From JAHJKV01 sp963678135 (GTDB taxonomy: Bacteria; Desulfobacterota; Desulfovibrionia; Desulfovibrionales; Desulfovibrionaceae): a stretch of 64,000 nt of DNA. Shown here piece by piece: positions 51,830 to 61,459 of this stretch. Positions within the stretch are counted from its first letter, which is position 1. The number at the start of each line of letters is the position of its first letter. The translations under genes and the position numbers were made by a program. The DNA lies in contig OY782667.1 in NCBI GenBank assembly GCA_963678135.1, positions 1,674,001-1,738,000 on the forward strand. Direction: 5' to 3'. The notes under the pieces are model-generated. The model searched no databases. It worked only from the letters and a program-made list of their open reading frames with translations, and was not told the origin of the DNA.

Positions 51830-54800
51830 TTACCAAAGATTCCAATTAAGCCCAACACTAACTGTTACATCTGGTTCAGTTCCATCTGCACAGCCCACGG
51901 TTCTGCGTACTTGGCCAACAACGCTCAAACGTTCTTCACTCTGCCAGCGTACTCCGAGCCCCACGTCTCCCCAGTCCTGATCTTTTGCACCGCCCGGCAA
52001 GCTATACGATGAAAAATCCGTGGTGCAGGAAAAGGCACTATAGGCATTTTCAAAACGATGATTCCAAGCAAGTGACAACCAGCCGACAATGTTTTCGTCA
52101 AGCTTTTTAGAAAGCTGTCCACCAATTCTTGTTGCTGTGCTTTTTTCATCACGCGCATCAAATTGAGCTGGCAACCAGCCATCAGATTCAGCGTAAGCAT
52201 CTACATGCACTGTTTGCCAAGACAGCTCAACAAAAGGAGTAAATGTCATGTCCGAAGACACTGGAGTTGAATACTGAATACGGCCTGAAAGAGCATAGGC
52301 TTCACCCGAAGTGGAACCAGAAGAAGTCACGGGATTGTTGCCATTATGATAGCCACGATCCACTTCAATGCTCAAGTCTTGGAAAAGGCCATTCACACTG
52401 ATCTGCCAAGGAGAACGATCAGGTTGCCAAACCACAAAAAGACCCGGTCCAGAAGAACTAATGCGTTGTTCTCCACCGTAGGAAGTAGCAGTTTTCCGTG
52501 CATTAGAAAAAATCCCTAAACCAAAACGAAAATCAGAACCTGTATCCCAAGTAAGTCCCAGACCACCCCGCAAGCCAAAATCATCGCCAGTAACTTCTGC
52601 ATCACTAGCTACAGCACCTACAAACCAAGCGTCCAAGTGTCCTGTATTGTCGTTACCAGACGAAAGACCAGTGCTTTGAGAAGACTTGCCAGAAGAAGCA
52701 GTATTTCCACCTATCGCAGGTGCACCTACATTACCCGCAGAAACTGAACTTAAATTAGTCATGGCTATGTCTGTCAAAGACACAGCGGTTGTGCTCACCG
52801 AGCTAACAGAGGCAATGGTTTGATTCAGTTCGTCCAGCGAAATTATACCAGAGCTATCAGAACTTGAACTTTCACTGCCACCGCCAGAACCTTCTCCTGT
52901 ATCTTCAAGAGATTTAATATGTTCTGTGAGGGCACTACTGGAAAACGAAGCAACATACACAGAATCAGAATTTTTGTATTTTCCAGGTCCAACTACATAT
53001 ATCGTATCTTCGCTTATACGAACATCCGTGGCATCATCCAATGTCCAGTCTGTCATCGTAACTTTAGCATGGTTCAAAGTATCAAGAATAGACACTGCAG
53101 TTGCATTTGTAGCATCCCAAACAAAAGCACCAGAACTACCTGTAGTGGAATATGAACCAACAATCACCGAAGCATCATCTGAAATACCATTTCCTGCAGA
53201 GCTCGAAATATCACCCAAGGTTTCAGCAAAATACAAATATTTAGCAGGAGACCACAAGCTGCCAGCACCAAACCAGTAGGCTGCTTTATTGCTACTGGCT
53301 CCAGCCACGGTATAATATCTCCCCTGATTAAGTGCGGAAATCGCGTTTGCTGAACCAGTGCTTAACTTCTGCGCCATCCAAGCATCAGAGTTCTTATTAT
53401 ATGACCATACATACGCTGCATTCGAGCTTTCACCAACTGCCACAAGTCCATCAGGCGAAAGGCCATAAGCACAGGAAGCATTGATGGTGGAAAGCGTAGC
53501 ATACGAACCATCTGTCAAATCAAAAAATGTAGCATAGCCGTCCTTTTGGCCGACTGCATAAACATCGCTTGCTATACCTATGGCATCGTAAAAGGTGGAG
53601 CTACTATAATGCGGACTTTCTACTTCTACCCATTCACCCTCACTACTTGCACCATCATTATTTGTATCGTTCCAAGTACTGTAGGCTCCCATTCCCTCAG
53701 CATTATGACCACAAGCAATAACATACGAAGTGGCATTGGCTCCAAGTACCGTATCAAAACGATACACACTATCTGTGGTGCTAAAGGAAGTATCATATGC
53801 GACATCGGTCGCCACAATATCGCCTAAACTGTCAAGCCTGATTATACCGCAATGATACTTGCCAGCATTATCAGAGCCCACAATAAGAATATTAGAATTT
53901 GCAATTTTTACGTCCGTGACTGTGTCAAAGACAGAGAAATCTGTATCCCCATGATTAAATTCCGTGAGGCCTACTGCCACGTTCAGTTCCGTGTCCTCTC
54001 CATCAAGCATGACAGTCTGTGCTGCAGAGGCCGCCCAAATAAAGCACCCAGAAGAAGCTGCCGAATAGCTTCCTACGATCACTGTATTACTTGAATCTGC
54101 ATACACCCCGGTACCTTCAGAGGAAGTAATTGTACCTAGAGTGGAAGCAAAACTTAAAATATGAGCTGAGCTCCATTCAGTGGAAGTACTTGTACCATAC
54201 CAATAAGCAGCATCCGTATCGCTCGAACCAGTTACTACATACCGGGTAGTGTTTTCATAGCTGAAGCCATCGGAAACAGCTTTAGCCGTACCAGTACCAA
54301 GGCTATGTCCTGCCCAAGAACCAGAATTTGTCGCAAGGTCATAACCTGTCCAAACATAGGCTTTGACCACGGTAGTAAATTCAGTTGTTGCTTCTGTCAC
54401 TGTACCCACGATAACTTTTGCGTCACTTGAAATGCCGTGAGCAACAGATGAAACAGTACCAGCTACATGAGTGAGTTGCTGATATGCGCCTGTGCTCAAA
54501 TTAAATATCGTTGCATACGTTTTTCCTGCTGCATCGCCGTCGACAGCCTCATAAACTTTTGTACCAACGGCATAAATTTGTTCAAGGCCTTCTTTGGGAG
54601 TAACTTTTACCGCATCATAAAAACGTGAGGCAGAATAATATACATCTTCAGCTACTTTGCTCCAGCTGTCACTAGCATCGCCGTCTAGTTCCCAAAGTGT
54701 ACCCATGCCCTCTGAGGAACTACCTACTGCAATGACGTTGCTATACACTATATTAGGAAGACCAGAGCCAATAGTTCCGCCAAGCCCTGGTGCAAAGCGG

Positions 54801-57241
54801 TATACAGCATGAGTAGCATCAAAGGCCATACTTGGGAGACTATATTCTTCAGGATTTTCATGAGCGATGCTGTTTACTACCTCCGAAATATAACTTCGTG
54901 CAATACTCGCTAATTTCATAGCACCTTCTGCATCAGCACCGAGTATATAGATAGTCTCACCAGTTCCGGCTGAAACTCGCAGATCTGTGACAGTAACAAA
55001 ATTTGATAAAGATGCTGATAACGATCCAAACTTTTCCACAAGAAGATCAAAGCTCAAAGCAATTTGTGAATCAACTGTTTGCTCAATAACCTCAACCTCC
55101 CCATCAAGCTTATATGTAATCTTTTGCGCTGAATCCCCAATGAAAGCGGTCGCTTGCTCGGCGCAATATGAGCCTGCAATAATAAAATTCCCTTCAGCAT
55201 CAGCGACAACAGCAGAAGCAATCGAACTTGCGACCTCAATTCCATCTGCAACAATCAAGCGTATTGCTCTAGCCTGCTCCTTCCAATCTTTTACTGTGTT
55301 GGCCACAGAACCAACCCAGTACGTCGCTTGTAAGGCATTGCTGGTATCCTCAATTGCACCAACAACAACATAATTGCTCTTTGCACTGTTCAAAGCTACT
55401 GCCTTAGCTGAACCAGCACCAAGATCAATTTCGTTCCAGTTATTATCCTTTACCCAAACATAAGCATTGCTTGAACTTGCTCCAGCAGCAACAAGCCCGT
55501 CCGAAGAAATACCATAGGCGCTGGTGCCTGCAGTGGAGCTTATTTCTGTGATGGTGCCTATTGTCTCAGTTGTGGCCGTGGAGGAGTCATACACCGCAGC
55601 ATGAGAATTATACTGCCCTACAGAATAATAGCTACCATCCTCGCTTGCTTCACCAGAGCTATTGGTACGCCCGACCATATCGTAGAGCGTAAAATCTTTA
55701 AGACCAGCATTTTTTATTTCTTCCCATTCTGAAGCTTCTTCCGCTTCGCTAATATCCTGCCATGCAGTATATTCACTCGTAGCTGCACCTCTTTCATATA
55801 CCGGACCAAGGGCAAGTATAGCATTCTCGCTCTCTGCCCCTGCTATTGCATCAAAACGATAGAGAACTTCATTACCAGTAAACGGTGCATAATAAAGAGA
55901 GTACACATACTCAGCAAGCTTCTTCTGAGAAATTTGAGCTAAATACACAGCACCATCAGTCAGTCTACCGAGAACATTAATGTAGCCAGCAAAAAAGTGC
56001 ACATCAGAGACTGATGCCAAATCCCACTGAGAAAAATCTAATGTCCAATCAGCAAAACCAAGCGCGCCAAGAAGATCAACTGCAACAATCGGAATATCTT
56101 TTTCCGGCACTGCGCTTTCAGAAGCCCAAATAAAGCAAGACGACAAAGAATTATTTGCTTCATACACACCCGCACTAATTAATGGATAAGTAGTCGTAGT
56201 CCTATCAATATAAACTGTTACTGTTTCAGAATCCATTGCCGTAACTGCTGAATATGCTATCTCTCCAAGATCAGGCAAAAAATCTATCGGCTGAGCATTA
56301 GCCAATTCTAAATCAAAAACGTGACCGTCGTTGTCATTATAATACTCCCCTCCTAATCCTGTCCAATAGACCGCTTTATACTGATCACCATGCATTACAG
56401 TGCCCCCAAAGACACAACGCCTAAAATTATATTTAGAAAAAGAAGAATCAGCAGTCGCATAAACAGAGCCTTGCGCAGGCTCACCATCAATGCCTTTTAA
56501 CTGTTGTCCAAGCCATGCAGACTTACCATCAGCAGGGTAGCTTAACTTTGTTCGAAAGTAATTGTCTTTATCGAACAAAGCTTCACTTATATCAGAGGCT
56601 TGACAACCGGCGGGGTTTGTCGAAGTTGATTTCTTGTAAGCATAATAACTTTGGATGTTTAGCCATACATATGGATAACTTGAGGACGTGCCCTCGTCGG
56701 TTTTGCTCATTTCACCAACGACTATTCCAAAATCATTAGAAATAGAACGAGCAATCCCCTCAGTATACCCAACCGGCAAAGGGAGCTCATAATCCTCTGC
56801 CCCTATTGCAACTGTCGGTACCCAAAGCTCAGTCCCGTCACTATCTTTTTTCTTTGATCCAACAGCAACGTAGCCAGTATTTTCATCAAGAAAAGTATGA
56901 TCATACATATACAAATCTATAACAGAATTTTGCGAAAGATCTGTCCAAGGTCCTTCTTCTATCCGAAGATACGAAGCAGTAAGTGGCTTCGGTGGTTGTA
57001 AACTCGAAGCAGTAATGCCCGATTCATTAAAACCAAGCGACCAAATCTTAAAATACTCTCCATACGTATCGTTTCGATCAAATCGGTAATGCAAAGGATA
57101 CTCAGCTGGATCTATTTTCTCTGGCAATAATCGCAATGTATCATCGCTCATGCCTTCCTTTGGCATTCCAAGCAAAACAAGAGCAAAAAATGCCAGCGAC
57201 ACAAGAAGCCTAGCACCTCCTAGCGCACGATTTTTTGACAA
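51830..57241 (-). CDS. Giant autotransporter with four HAF-like passenger modules
   Basis: A predicted type V secreted protein of about 1800 residues. A signal peptide (charged KNRALGGAR, then LLVSLAFFALVLLG) is followed by a passenger with four similar modules, each opening with YRF(D/A) (near 57085, 55858, 54797 and 53763) and containing repeated strands such as AYGISSDGLVAAG, AVGQKDGYATFF and NAYVW, typical of HAF-type extracellular repeats. A Gly/Ser-rich linker (about 52840-52905) leads to a roughly 270-residue autotransporter beta-barrel ending in the aromatic LNWNLW. The start is uncertain: TTG at 57241 gives a normal signal peptide, but the frame is open to 57466. Ligand and function are unknown; adhesion is typical of the class. 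Confidence 0.85.
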   Translation of the reverse strand: MSKNRALGGARLLVSLAFFALVLLGMPKEGMSDDTLRLLPEKIDPAEYPLHYRFDRNDTYGEYFKIWSLGFNESGITASSLQPPKPLTASYLRIEEGPWTDLSQNSVIDLYMYDHTFLDENTGYVAVGSKKKDSDGTELWVPTVAIGAEDYELPLPVGYTEGIARSISNDFGIVVGEMSKTDEGTSSSYPYVWLNIQSYYAYKKSTSTNPAGCQASDISEALFDKDNYFRTKLSYPADGKSAWLGQQLKGIDGEPAQGSVYATADSSFSKYNFRRCVFGGTVMHGDQYKAVYWTGLGGEYYNDNDGHVFDLELANAQPIDFLPDLGEIAYSAVTAMDSETVTVYIDRTTTTYPLISAGVYEANNSLSSCFIWASESAVPEKDIPIVAVDLLGALGFADWTLDFSQWDLASVSDVHFFAGYINVLGRLTDGAVYLAQISQKKLAEYVYSLYYAPFTGNEVLYRFDAIAGAESENAILALGPVYERGAATSEYTAWQDISEAEEASEWEEIKNAGLKDFTLYDMVGRTNSSGEASEDGSYYSVGQYNSHAAVYDSSTATTETIGTITEISSTAGTSAYGISSDGLVAAGASSSNAYVWVKDNNWNEIDLGAGSAKAVALNSAKSNYVVVGAIEDTSNALQATYWVGSVANTVKDWKEQARAIRLIVADGIEVASSIASAVVADAEGNFIIAGSYCAEQATAFIGDSAQKITYKLDGEVEVIEQTVDSQIALSFDLLVEKFGSLSASLSNFVTVTDLRVSAGTGETIYILGADAEGAMKLASIARSYISEVVNSIAHENPEEYSLPSMAFDATHAVYRFAPGLGGTIGSGLPNIVYSNVIAVGSSSEGMGTLWELDGDASDSWSKVAEDVYYSASRFYDAVKVTPKEGLEQIYAVGTKVYEAVDGDAAGKTYATIFNLSTGAYQQLTHVAGTVSSVAHGISSDAKVIVGTVTEATTEFTTVVKAYVWTGYDLATNSGSWAGHSLGTGTAKAVSDGFSYENTTRYVVTGSSDTDAAYWYGTSTSTEWSSAHILSFASTLGTITSSEGTGVYADSSNTVIVGSYSAASSGCFIWAASAAQTVMLDGEDTELNVAVGLTEFNHGDTDFSVFDTVTDVKIANSNILIVGSDNAGKYHCGIIRLDSLGDIVATDVAYDTSFSTTDSVYRFDTVLGANATSYVIACGHNAEGMGAYSTWNDTNNDGASSEGEWVEVESPHYSSSTFYDAIGIASDVYAVGQKDGYATFFDLTDGSYATLSTINASCAYGLSPDGLVAVGESSNAAYVWSYNKNSDAWMAQKLSTGSANAISALNQGRYYTVAGASSNKAAYWFGAGSLWSPAKYLYFAETLGDISSSAGNGISDDASVIVGSYSTTGSSGAFVWDATNATAVSILDTLNHAKVTMTDWTLDDATDVRISEDTIYVVGPGKYKNSDSVYVASFSSSALTEHIKSLEDTGEGSGGGSESSSSDSSGIISLDELNQTIASVSSVSTTAVSLTDIAMTNLSSVSAGNVGAPAIGGNTASSGKSSQSTGLSSGNDNTGHLDAWFVGAVASDAEVTGDDFGLRGGLGLTWDTGSDFRFGLGIFSNARKTATSYGGEQRISSSGPGLFVVWQPDRSPWQISVNGLFQDLSIEVDRGYHNGNNPVTSSGSTSGEAYALSGRIQYSTPVSSDMTFTPFVELSWQTVHVDAYAESDGWLPAQFDARDEKSTATRIGGQLSKKLDENIVGWLSLAWNHRFENAYSAFSCTTDFSSYSLPGGAKDQDWGDVGLGVRWQSEERLSVVGQVRRTVGCADGTEPDVTVSVGLNWNLW

Positions 57242-57594
57242 AACGTGAGTGCTTACTTTGACAAAAAAACTAAAGAAAAAATAAGATATATTACTCACGG
57301 TACGGCTACAAAACTTCCAAATTAAAGATGTAACAATTATCTTACGCTCACAATCTTGGCCAAACAAACACAACGAACTGTGAATGAACCCAGTTTTCAA
57401 AATATTTGACAATAATAAATGCCAAAACCGTATCATATATTGAAGCATACGACATATTCCCCACATTATATTTTTCAGAATTATTATGCCTCATACTTAC
57501 CGCATACGTCAAGGGGAAGATTATTTTTAGGCAAGGCAAACGCATATAAATTTTAGGCTCAATACTTCCTGCCATTTTATTGTTTCCCCCTTCC

Positions 57595-57624
57595 TGTCAT
57601 CCTGCGCGAGGTCGAAGTATCCAG
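57595..57624. repeat. Hairpin repeat, partly decayed copy
   Basis: TGTCATCCTGCGCG followed by AGGTCGAAGTATCCAG; the right arm has lost part of the CGCAGAAT stem. Confidence 0.6.
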
Positions 57625-57844
57625 TTTTCCCTTTTCCTTTTGGCTTCGGCAAGCTCAGCCGACGAGCTTTGAATTCCAAGGCTGGTTGAGCCTGTCGAAA
57701 CCAGCGCGCTTTGCCTTCTTATCATTCAACGCTTTTCTCTCTGTTGCTGAAGCGCGTAAGTCGCGACAATCAAGCAGTGCCGGATTGTGAGGCCTTGCCT
57801 CTATATGAAATAAACAAAAAAAAGAAAAAGAGAAAAATGAAGAA

Positions 57845-57874
57845 CTGGATTCTGCGACTTCGCGCAGAATGACA
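57845..57874. repeat. Hairpin repeat, consensus copy after a purine tract
   Basis: Stem ATTCTGCG/CGCAGAAT, loop ACTTCG, flanks CTGG and GACA; an A/G tract of about 40 bases stands directly before it. Confidence 0.88.
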
Positions 57875-57913
57875 AGAAGGGAGGCTTAAAATGACAAGGT
57901 ATCTTGTACAATT

Positions 57914-58230
57914 ACAGGGAGCGCAGTGTATAAAAAATACACAAGCTGTCTGGATTTTATAACTAACGCAGCAGATTGCTCTTTTTCACACCAAGGCTCG
58001 CTCAAAAAGAGTAAGATGCAAGGAAGTTCAAAAATACAGGGAGCGTAGTGTATAAAAATACACAAGCTGTTTGTATTTTATAACTAACGCAGCAGATTGC
58101 TCTTTTTCACACCAAGGCTCGCTCAAAAAGAGTAAGATGCAAGGAAGTTCAAAAATACAGGGAGCGTAGTGTATAAAAAATACACAAGCTGTCTGGATTT
58201 TATAACTGACGCAGCAGATTGCTCTTTTTC
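57914..58230. repeat. About 121-bp tandem repeat, 2.6 copies, abutting the lgt stop codon
   Basis: Copies begin at 57914, 58036 and 58157 with ACAGGGAGCG; the first two are 122 and 121 bp and almost identical, while the third (74 bp) ends at the lgt stop codon. Each full unit contains two inverted repeats: GTGTAT/ATACAC with a 4-5 base loop, and CTCTTTTT/AAAAAGAG around CACACCAAGGCTCGCT. No coding capacity or unique spacers are seen. Confidence 0.9.
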
Positions 58231-59008
58231 AGCGAGCCTGCCGAAAGAGGAGATATAAACCAAGGCCAACCATAGGTATGCACAAAATTTGTCCCATGGT
58301 CAGCCAGCCAAAGGCAATAAAACCAAGCTGTGCATCAGGTTGACGAGTAAATTCCAAAACAAAGCGAAATACTCCATAGCCTAGCAAAAAAAGTCCACTC
58401 ACACGCCCTGCATAGCGCGGTTTTCGGGCAAAAAACCAAAGCAAGATAAAAAGCAGCAGCCCTTCAAGCAAAGCCTCATACAACTGGGAAGCATGACGCG
58501 GAACTCCACCCGCAGCAGGATGTTGAAAAACCACCCCCCAAGGAGCATCTGTTGGCCTACCCCAAAGTTCACCATTAGCAAAATTACCCAAGCGACCTAA
58601 AAAAAGTCCTGGCGAAGCAAGAGGGGCAAGAAAATCCCCTACACGCAACAAGGAAACATGCTTTTTTTTACCATACAGCCAGCCAGAGACAATAACGCCT
58701 AACATCCCCCCATGAAAACTCATGCCACCTTTCCAAATTTTAATCAGTTCAAGGGGATTATTAAAATAAAATTCAAAATTATAAAAAAGCGTATAGCCAA
58801 TACGGCCACCAAGCAAAAGACCCACAATAAGCCAAGTGAGCAGGTCATCAATTTCCTCAGGTGTGAACGGAGACCACGGACGGCGTGCCTGCACCTTGCC
58901 AAGCCACCAAGCCAACATAAACCCAAAAGCATAGGCCAAACCATACCAGCGCACGGCAAGAGGCCCAAAAGAAAAAGCCACAGGATTTATCTCAGGCAAA
59001 ATAATCAT
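58229..59008 (-). CDS. lgt: Prolipoprotein diacylglyceryl transferase (Lgt)
   Basis: Lgt transfers diacylglycerol from phosphatidylglycerol to the lipobox cysteine of prolipoproteins such as Pal, in the inner membrane. The 259-residue protein has about seven helices, the early VRWYGLAYAFGF block, SFHGGMLG and the family signature GRLGNFANGELWGRPTD with its essential arginine and asparagine, plus HPASQLYEA later. The ATG at 59008 has AAGGA upstream. Its stop codon coincides with the end of the 121-bp repeat array. Confidence 0.96.
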   Translation of the reverse strand: MIILPEINPVAFSFGPLAVRWYGLAYAFGFMLAWWLGKVQARRPWSPFTPEEIDDLLTWLIVGLLLGGRIGYTLFYNFEFYFNNPLELIKIWKGGMSFHGGMLGVIVSGWLYGKKKHVSLLRVGDFLAPLASPGLFLGRLGNFANGELWGRPTDAPWGVVFQHPAAGGVPRHASQLYEALLEGLLLFILLWFFARKPRYAGRVSGLFLLGYGVFRFVLEFTRQPDAQLGFIAFGWLTMGQILCIPMVGLGLYLLFRQAR

Positions 59009-59241
59009 GGATACAGTCCTTTAATTCTTGCTTGCTTTCAGGTAGCATGACAAAATATACGATGAAAAATCGTAAAATGCCGTTGAACTTATACTTTCGT
59101 CAAGCCTTGGCTGGTAAAAAATTAGGGTAAACGCATAGTAACTGTTCTGTCATTTCGCACGCAGCTGAGCTGGGAAATTTTGACGCAGTAGGAGAAAAAA
59201 TAAAAGAAGAAGAAGAAGAAGAAAAAGAAAAGAAGGAAGAA

Positions 59242-59271
59242 CTGGATCCTGCGACTACGCGCAGGATGACA
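59242..59271. repeat. Hairpin repeat, GGATCC-type copy
   Basis: Stem ATCCTGCG/CGCAGGAT, loop ACTACG, flanks CTGG and GACA; a perfect compensated stem. Confidence 0.85.
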
Positions 59272-59344
59272 GGGAGGGAGCGCAATAGAACACGAAGGGG
59301 GAGACGAGATGCAGTAGCTCGCTTCAATATGCTAAAAAGTAAGA

Positions 59345-59374
59345 CTGGATACTGCGACTACGCGCAGGATGACA
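59345..59374. repeat. Hairpin repeat, copy with one stem mismatch
   Basis: ATACTGCG opposite CGCAGGAT with loop ACTACG, in the same orientation as the copy 100 bases before. Confidence 0.8.
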
Positions 59375-59420
59375 GGGAGGGACTTCTTGAAATTAATATT
59401 CGCTTGCCTCAGGTAAAAAA

Positions 59421-60167
59421 ATGACAAAAGAAACAAATCTTGACCTTTTAGAAATGCCTTTTGAAGCCTTGGCTGCCTATTGGCTTTCATTAAAAAAAGT
59501 TTTTGATCTCAAAAAAGGGAAAGTTGACTTTGAGACCGAAGCGCATAATACCCCTGAACCTTTTATTAGGCATGTATTGGAGCTTGTTTTTTCCGAACTA
59601 GAAATTGCCGTGGTACGCAAATTGTTTCAAGTAAAACAAGACGAGATGTTGCATCAACTTGCACAAAAACTGCATCTTATGCGCCTTGCTATACAGGCTA
59701 TTGCCATAAACGAAAATCCAAGAATAAGCTTAATACGCATGAACGCTCAATTTGCAAGCCCTCCCTTAAACGAGGAAGAGGTTTTCGGCATGGCCAAAGC
59801 CATGAATGAAGCACTTGAAGACCCTGCGTCTCACCGTAAAATACTGCTTGAAATAGATCATAAAATGTCTGCGGACAGGCTTATGGTAAAACTCATTTTT
59901 TACATCATATATGCTCGCCGTAGCGGTAAACAGGCACTGGATATTTTTTTTAATGAACTGAACTCGCCCTATTTTGCCGAAGGCTTAGGGCTGTGTATTG
60001 ACGGTTTTGAAGTGGATTTTATTAACAGGCATTTAGAATCCATTGCCAAAGAAATACGACGCAGTGTAGAAAAAAAAGCTGCCATGTCCATAGAAATGGC
60101 TTTATGCATTCGCAAAAAATATAGTTATGAAGATATATACACAGTAGCAAAATCCTATTTGCCGTGA
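59421..60167 (+). CDS. Hypothetical protein, mainly alpha-helical
   Basis: I do not recognise this 248-residue protein. It is soluble-looking, has no signal peptide or membrane helix, and reads as a string of amphipathic helices with many Leu, Ile, Glu and Lys residues (for example ELVFSELEIAVVRKLFQ and KLHLMRLAIQAIAI). No cysteine or histidine metal motif or nucleotide-binding loop is visible. The start has only a weak CAGG upstream. Its 3' end overlaps the convergent hemW gene by 13 bases. Confidence 0.65.
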   Translation: MTKETNLDLLEMPFEALAAYWLSLKKVFDLKKGKVDFETEAHNTPEPFIRHVLELVFSELEIAVVRKLFQVKQDEMLHQLAQKLHLMRLAIQAIAINENPRISLIRMNAQFASPPLNEEEVFGMAKAMNEALEDPASHRKILLEIDHKMSADRLMVKLIFYIIYARRSGKQALDIFFNELNSPYFAEGLGLCIDGFEVDFINRHLESIAKEIRRSVEKKAAMSIEMALCIRKKYSYEDIYTVAKSYLP

Positions 60168-61420
60168 TCGCGTGCTTGTTCAGTTAAAGCCATACGTTCC
60201 ATGATCACATTTGAGACAAGCATTCCTTGTTTGCTTAAGCGTAAATGCTCTCTGTTAATCTTTGCAAGTCCGTTGCTCATAAGTGCTTGCACAAATTTTT
60301 TATGCGTACTTATCAGGCTCACGCCAGAGCGTTTTCTATACTCTTTTAAGTTAAGACCTTGGGATGTACGCAAACTGAGCATCACCATTTCCGTAAGTTT
60401 TGTATTTTTATCCAAAACTTCATACGCAACCGAGCTAAGATTTCCTCTTACCCTGGCCTCATATTCATCCATATGCAGCGGATTACGAAAACGGCGATCT
60501 CCGATAGTGGTCACAGCAGAAGGGCCAAGCCCAAGATAATTTTTACCCTGCCAGTAGCCACTATTATGCTTAGATTCAAACCCCATACGGGCAAAATTTG
60601 AAATCTCATATTGCAAATAACCTACAGATTCGAGAAATTCAGCACCATAAATAAACATCTTGCCTTGATCTTGCTCAGAGGCAAAACAAAGATCAGTTTC
60701 CAAAGAACGTGTATGCAGTACGGTATTGTTTTCAAGGCTCAAAGCATAGCAGGAAAGATGCTCCGCACCAAGCCGGGCAACCACCTTGAGCTGATCAAGC
60801 CAAATTTTAAGGCCTTGTCCGGGTAAACCCCAAATAAAATCCAAAGAAATATTTGCAAAACCTGCACTGCGAGCCATATGAAAAGCCTCAATGGCCATTT
60901 GTGCATTATGGGGTCTGCCTAAAGTACGCAGTGTAGCATTTGTTAAAGACTGCACGCCAAGCGAAAGACGATTGATACCCAAAGCAAGTAGTCCTCGAAA
61001 CCAGTGCTCATCTTGTGCAGAATCAGGATTAGCCTCAAGAGTAATCTCCATATGCGAAGCAAACTCAAAATGTTGAGCAATAGCTTCCATAATTTTTCTT
61101 AATTGAGGCAGGGGTATAAGACTGGGTGTACCGCCTCCAAAATATATACTGGAGATGCTCGGTTTTCTGAGGCGTTGACCCCAAAGAGCTATTTCTTGCA
61201 ATAACAATTTGATATACCAAGCAAAGGTTACTTCATTAAATATTTGAGAATGAAAAGAGCAGTAAGTACAACGCGAGCGACAAAAAGGCACATGAATATA
61301 CAACATGAGCCCTTTTTCTTTCTCACCTTGTCCTTGAAACAAGGAAACAACATCTAGCTCAGGAGCTTTGGAAACTTTTGAAACAAATTCTTTGGGTAAA
61401 GAACCATATAATTTTGCCAT
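60155..61420 (-). CDS. hemW: HemW-like radical SAM protein (haem chaperone / coproporphyrinogen oxidase-like)
   Basis: A 421-residue radical SAM protein of the HemN/HemW group. LYIHVPFCRSRCTYCSFHS carries the CxxxCxxC cluster; FGGGTPSL, ITLEANPDS, LSLGVQS and DFIWGLPGQ follow in family order, and the C-terminal HemN domain is present. The cluster motif ends in CTYCSF; HemN proteins have CxxCxC-type extended motifs, so the chaperone HemW is favoured over the oxidase. The ATG at 61420 is used; a TTG four codons earlier is in frame. It lies 39 bases after queH. Confidence 0.85.
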   Translation of the reverse strand: MAKLYGSLPKEFVSKVSKAPELDVVSLFQGQGEKEKGLMLYIHVPFCRSRCTYCSFHSQIFNEVTFAWYIKLLLQEIALWGQRLRKPSISSIYFGGGTPSLIPLPQLRKIMEAIAQHFEFASHMEITLEANPDSAQDEHWFRGLLALGINRLSLGVQSLTNATLRTLGRPHNAQMAIEAFHMARSAGFANISLDFIWGLPGQGLKIWLDQLKVVARLGAEHLSCYALSLENNTVLHTRSLETDLCFASEQDQGKMFIYGAEFLESVGYLQYEISNFARMGFESKHNSGYWQGKNYLGLGPSAVTTIGDRRFRNPLHMDEYEARVRGNLSSVAYEVLDKNTKLTEMVMLSLRTSQGLNLKEYRKRSGVSLISTHKKFVQALMSNGLAKINREHLRLSKQGMLVSNVIMERMALTEQARDHGK

Positions 61421-61459
61421 GTTATATCTCAAAAGGTCACTGCTTATGCTCGCAGTCTA

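Larger units (their letters stand above)
57467..57913. other. Repeat-rich gap upstream of the autotransporter
   Basis: No gene is seen. It carries an AAACGCATA motif near 57535-57546, hairpin repeats at 57595 and 57845, a decayed repeat near 57730-57775 and a purine-rich tract (about 57805-57844). GGCTTCGGCAAGCTCAGCC and a matching downstream GGTTGAGCCTGTCGAAACC (57642-57702) form another possible inverted pair. Confidence 0.55.
59009..59420. other. Divergent intergenic gap with mosaic repeats
   Basis: No gene is seen. It contains GGGTAAACGCATA (59125-59137), a TTTTGACGCAGTAGGAGAA block shared with the region before ilvE, a GAA-rich purine tract (about 59200-59240) and two GGATCC-type hairpin repeats. 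Confidence 0.6.

Noticed and set aside
52919..55373. Several plus-strand open frames of 70-130 codons
   Set aside because: They are antisense shadows of the repetitive autotransporter gene and have no independent start signals or family resemblance.
57914..58230. CRISPR array
   Set aside because: The repeat unit is about 121 bp and the copies are contiguous, with no unique spacers and no cas genes nearby.
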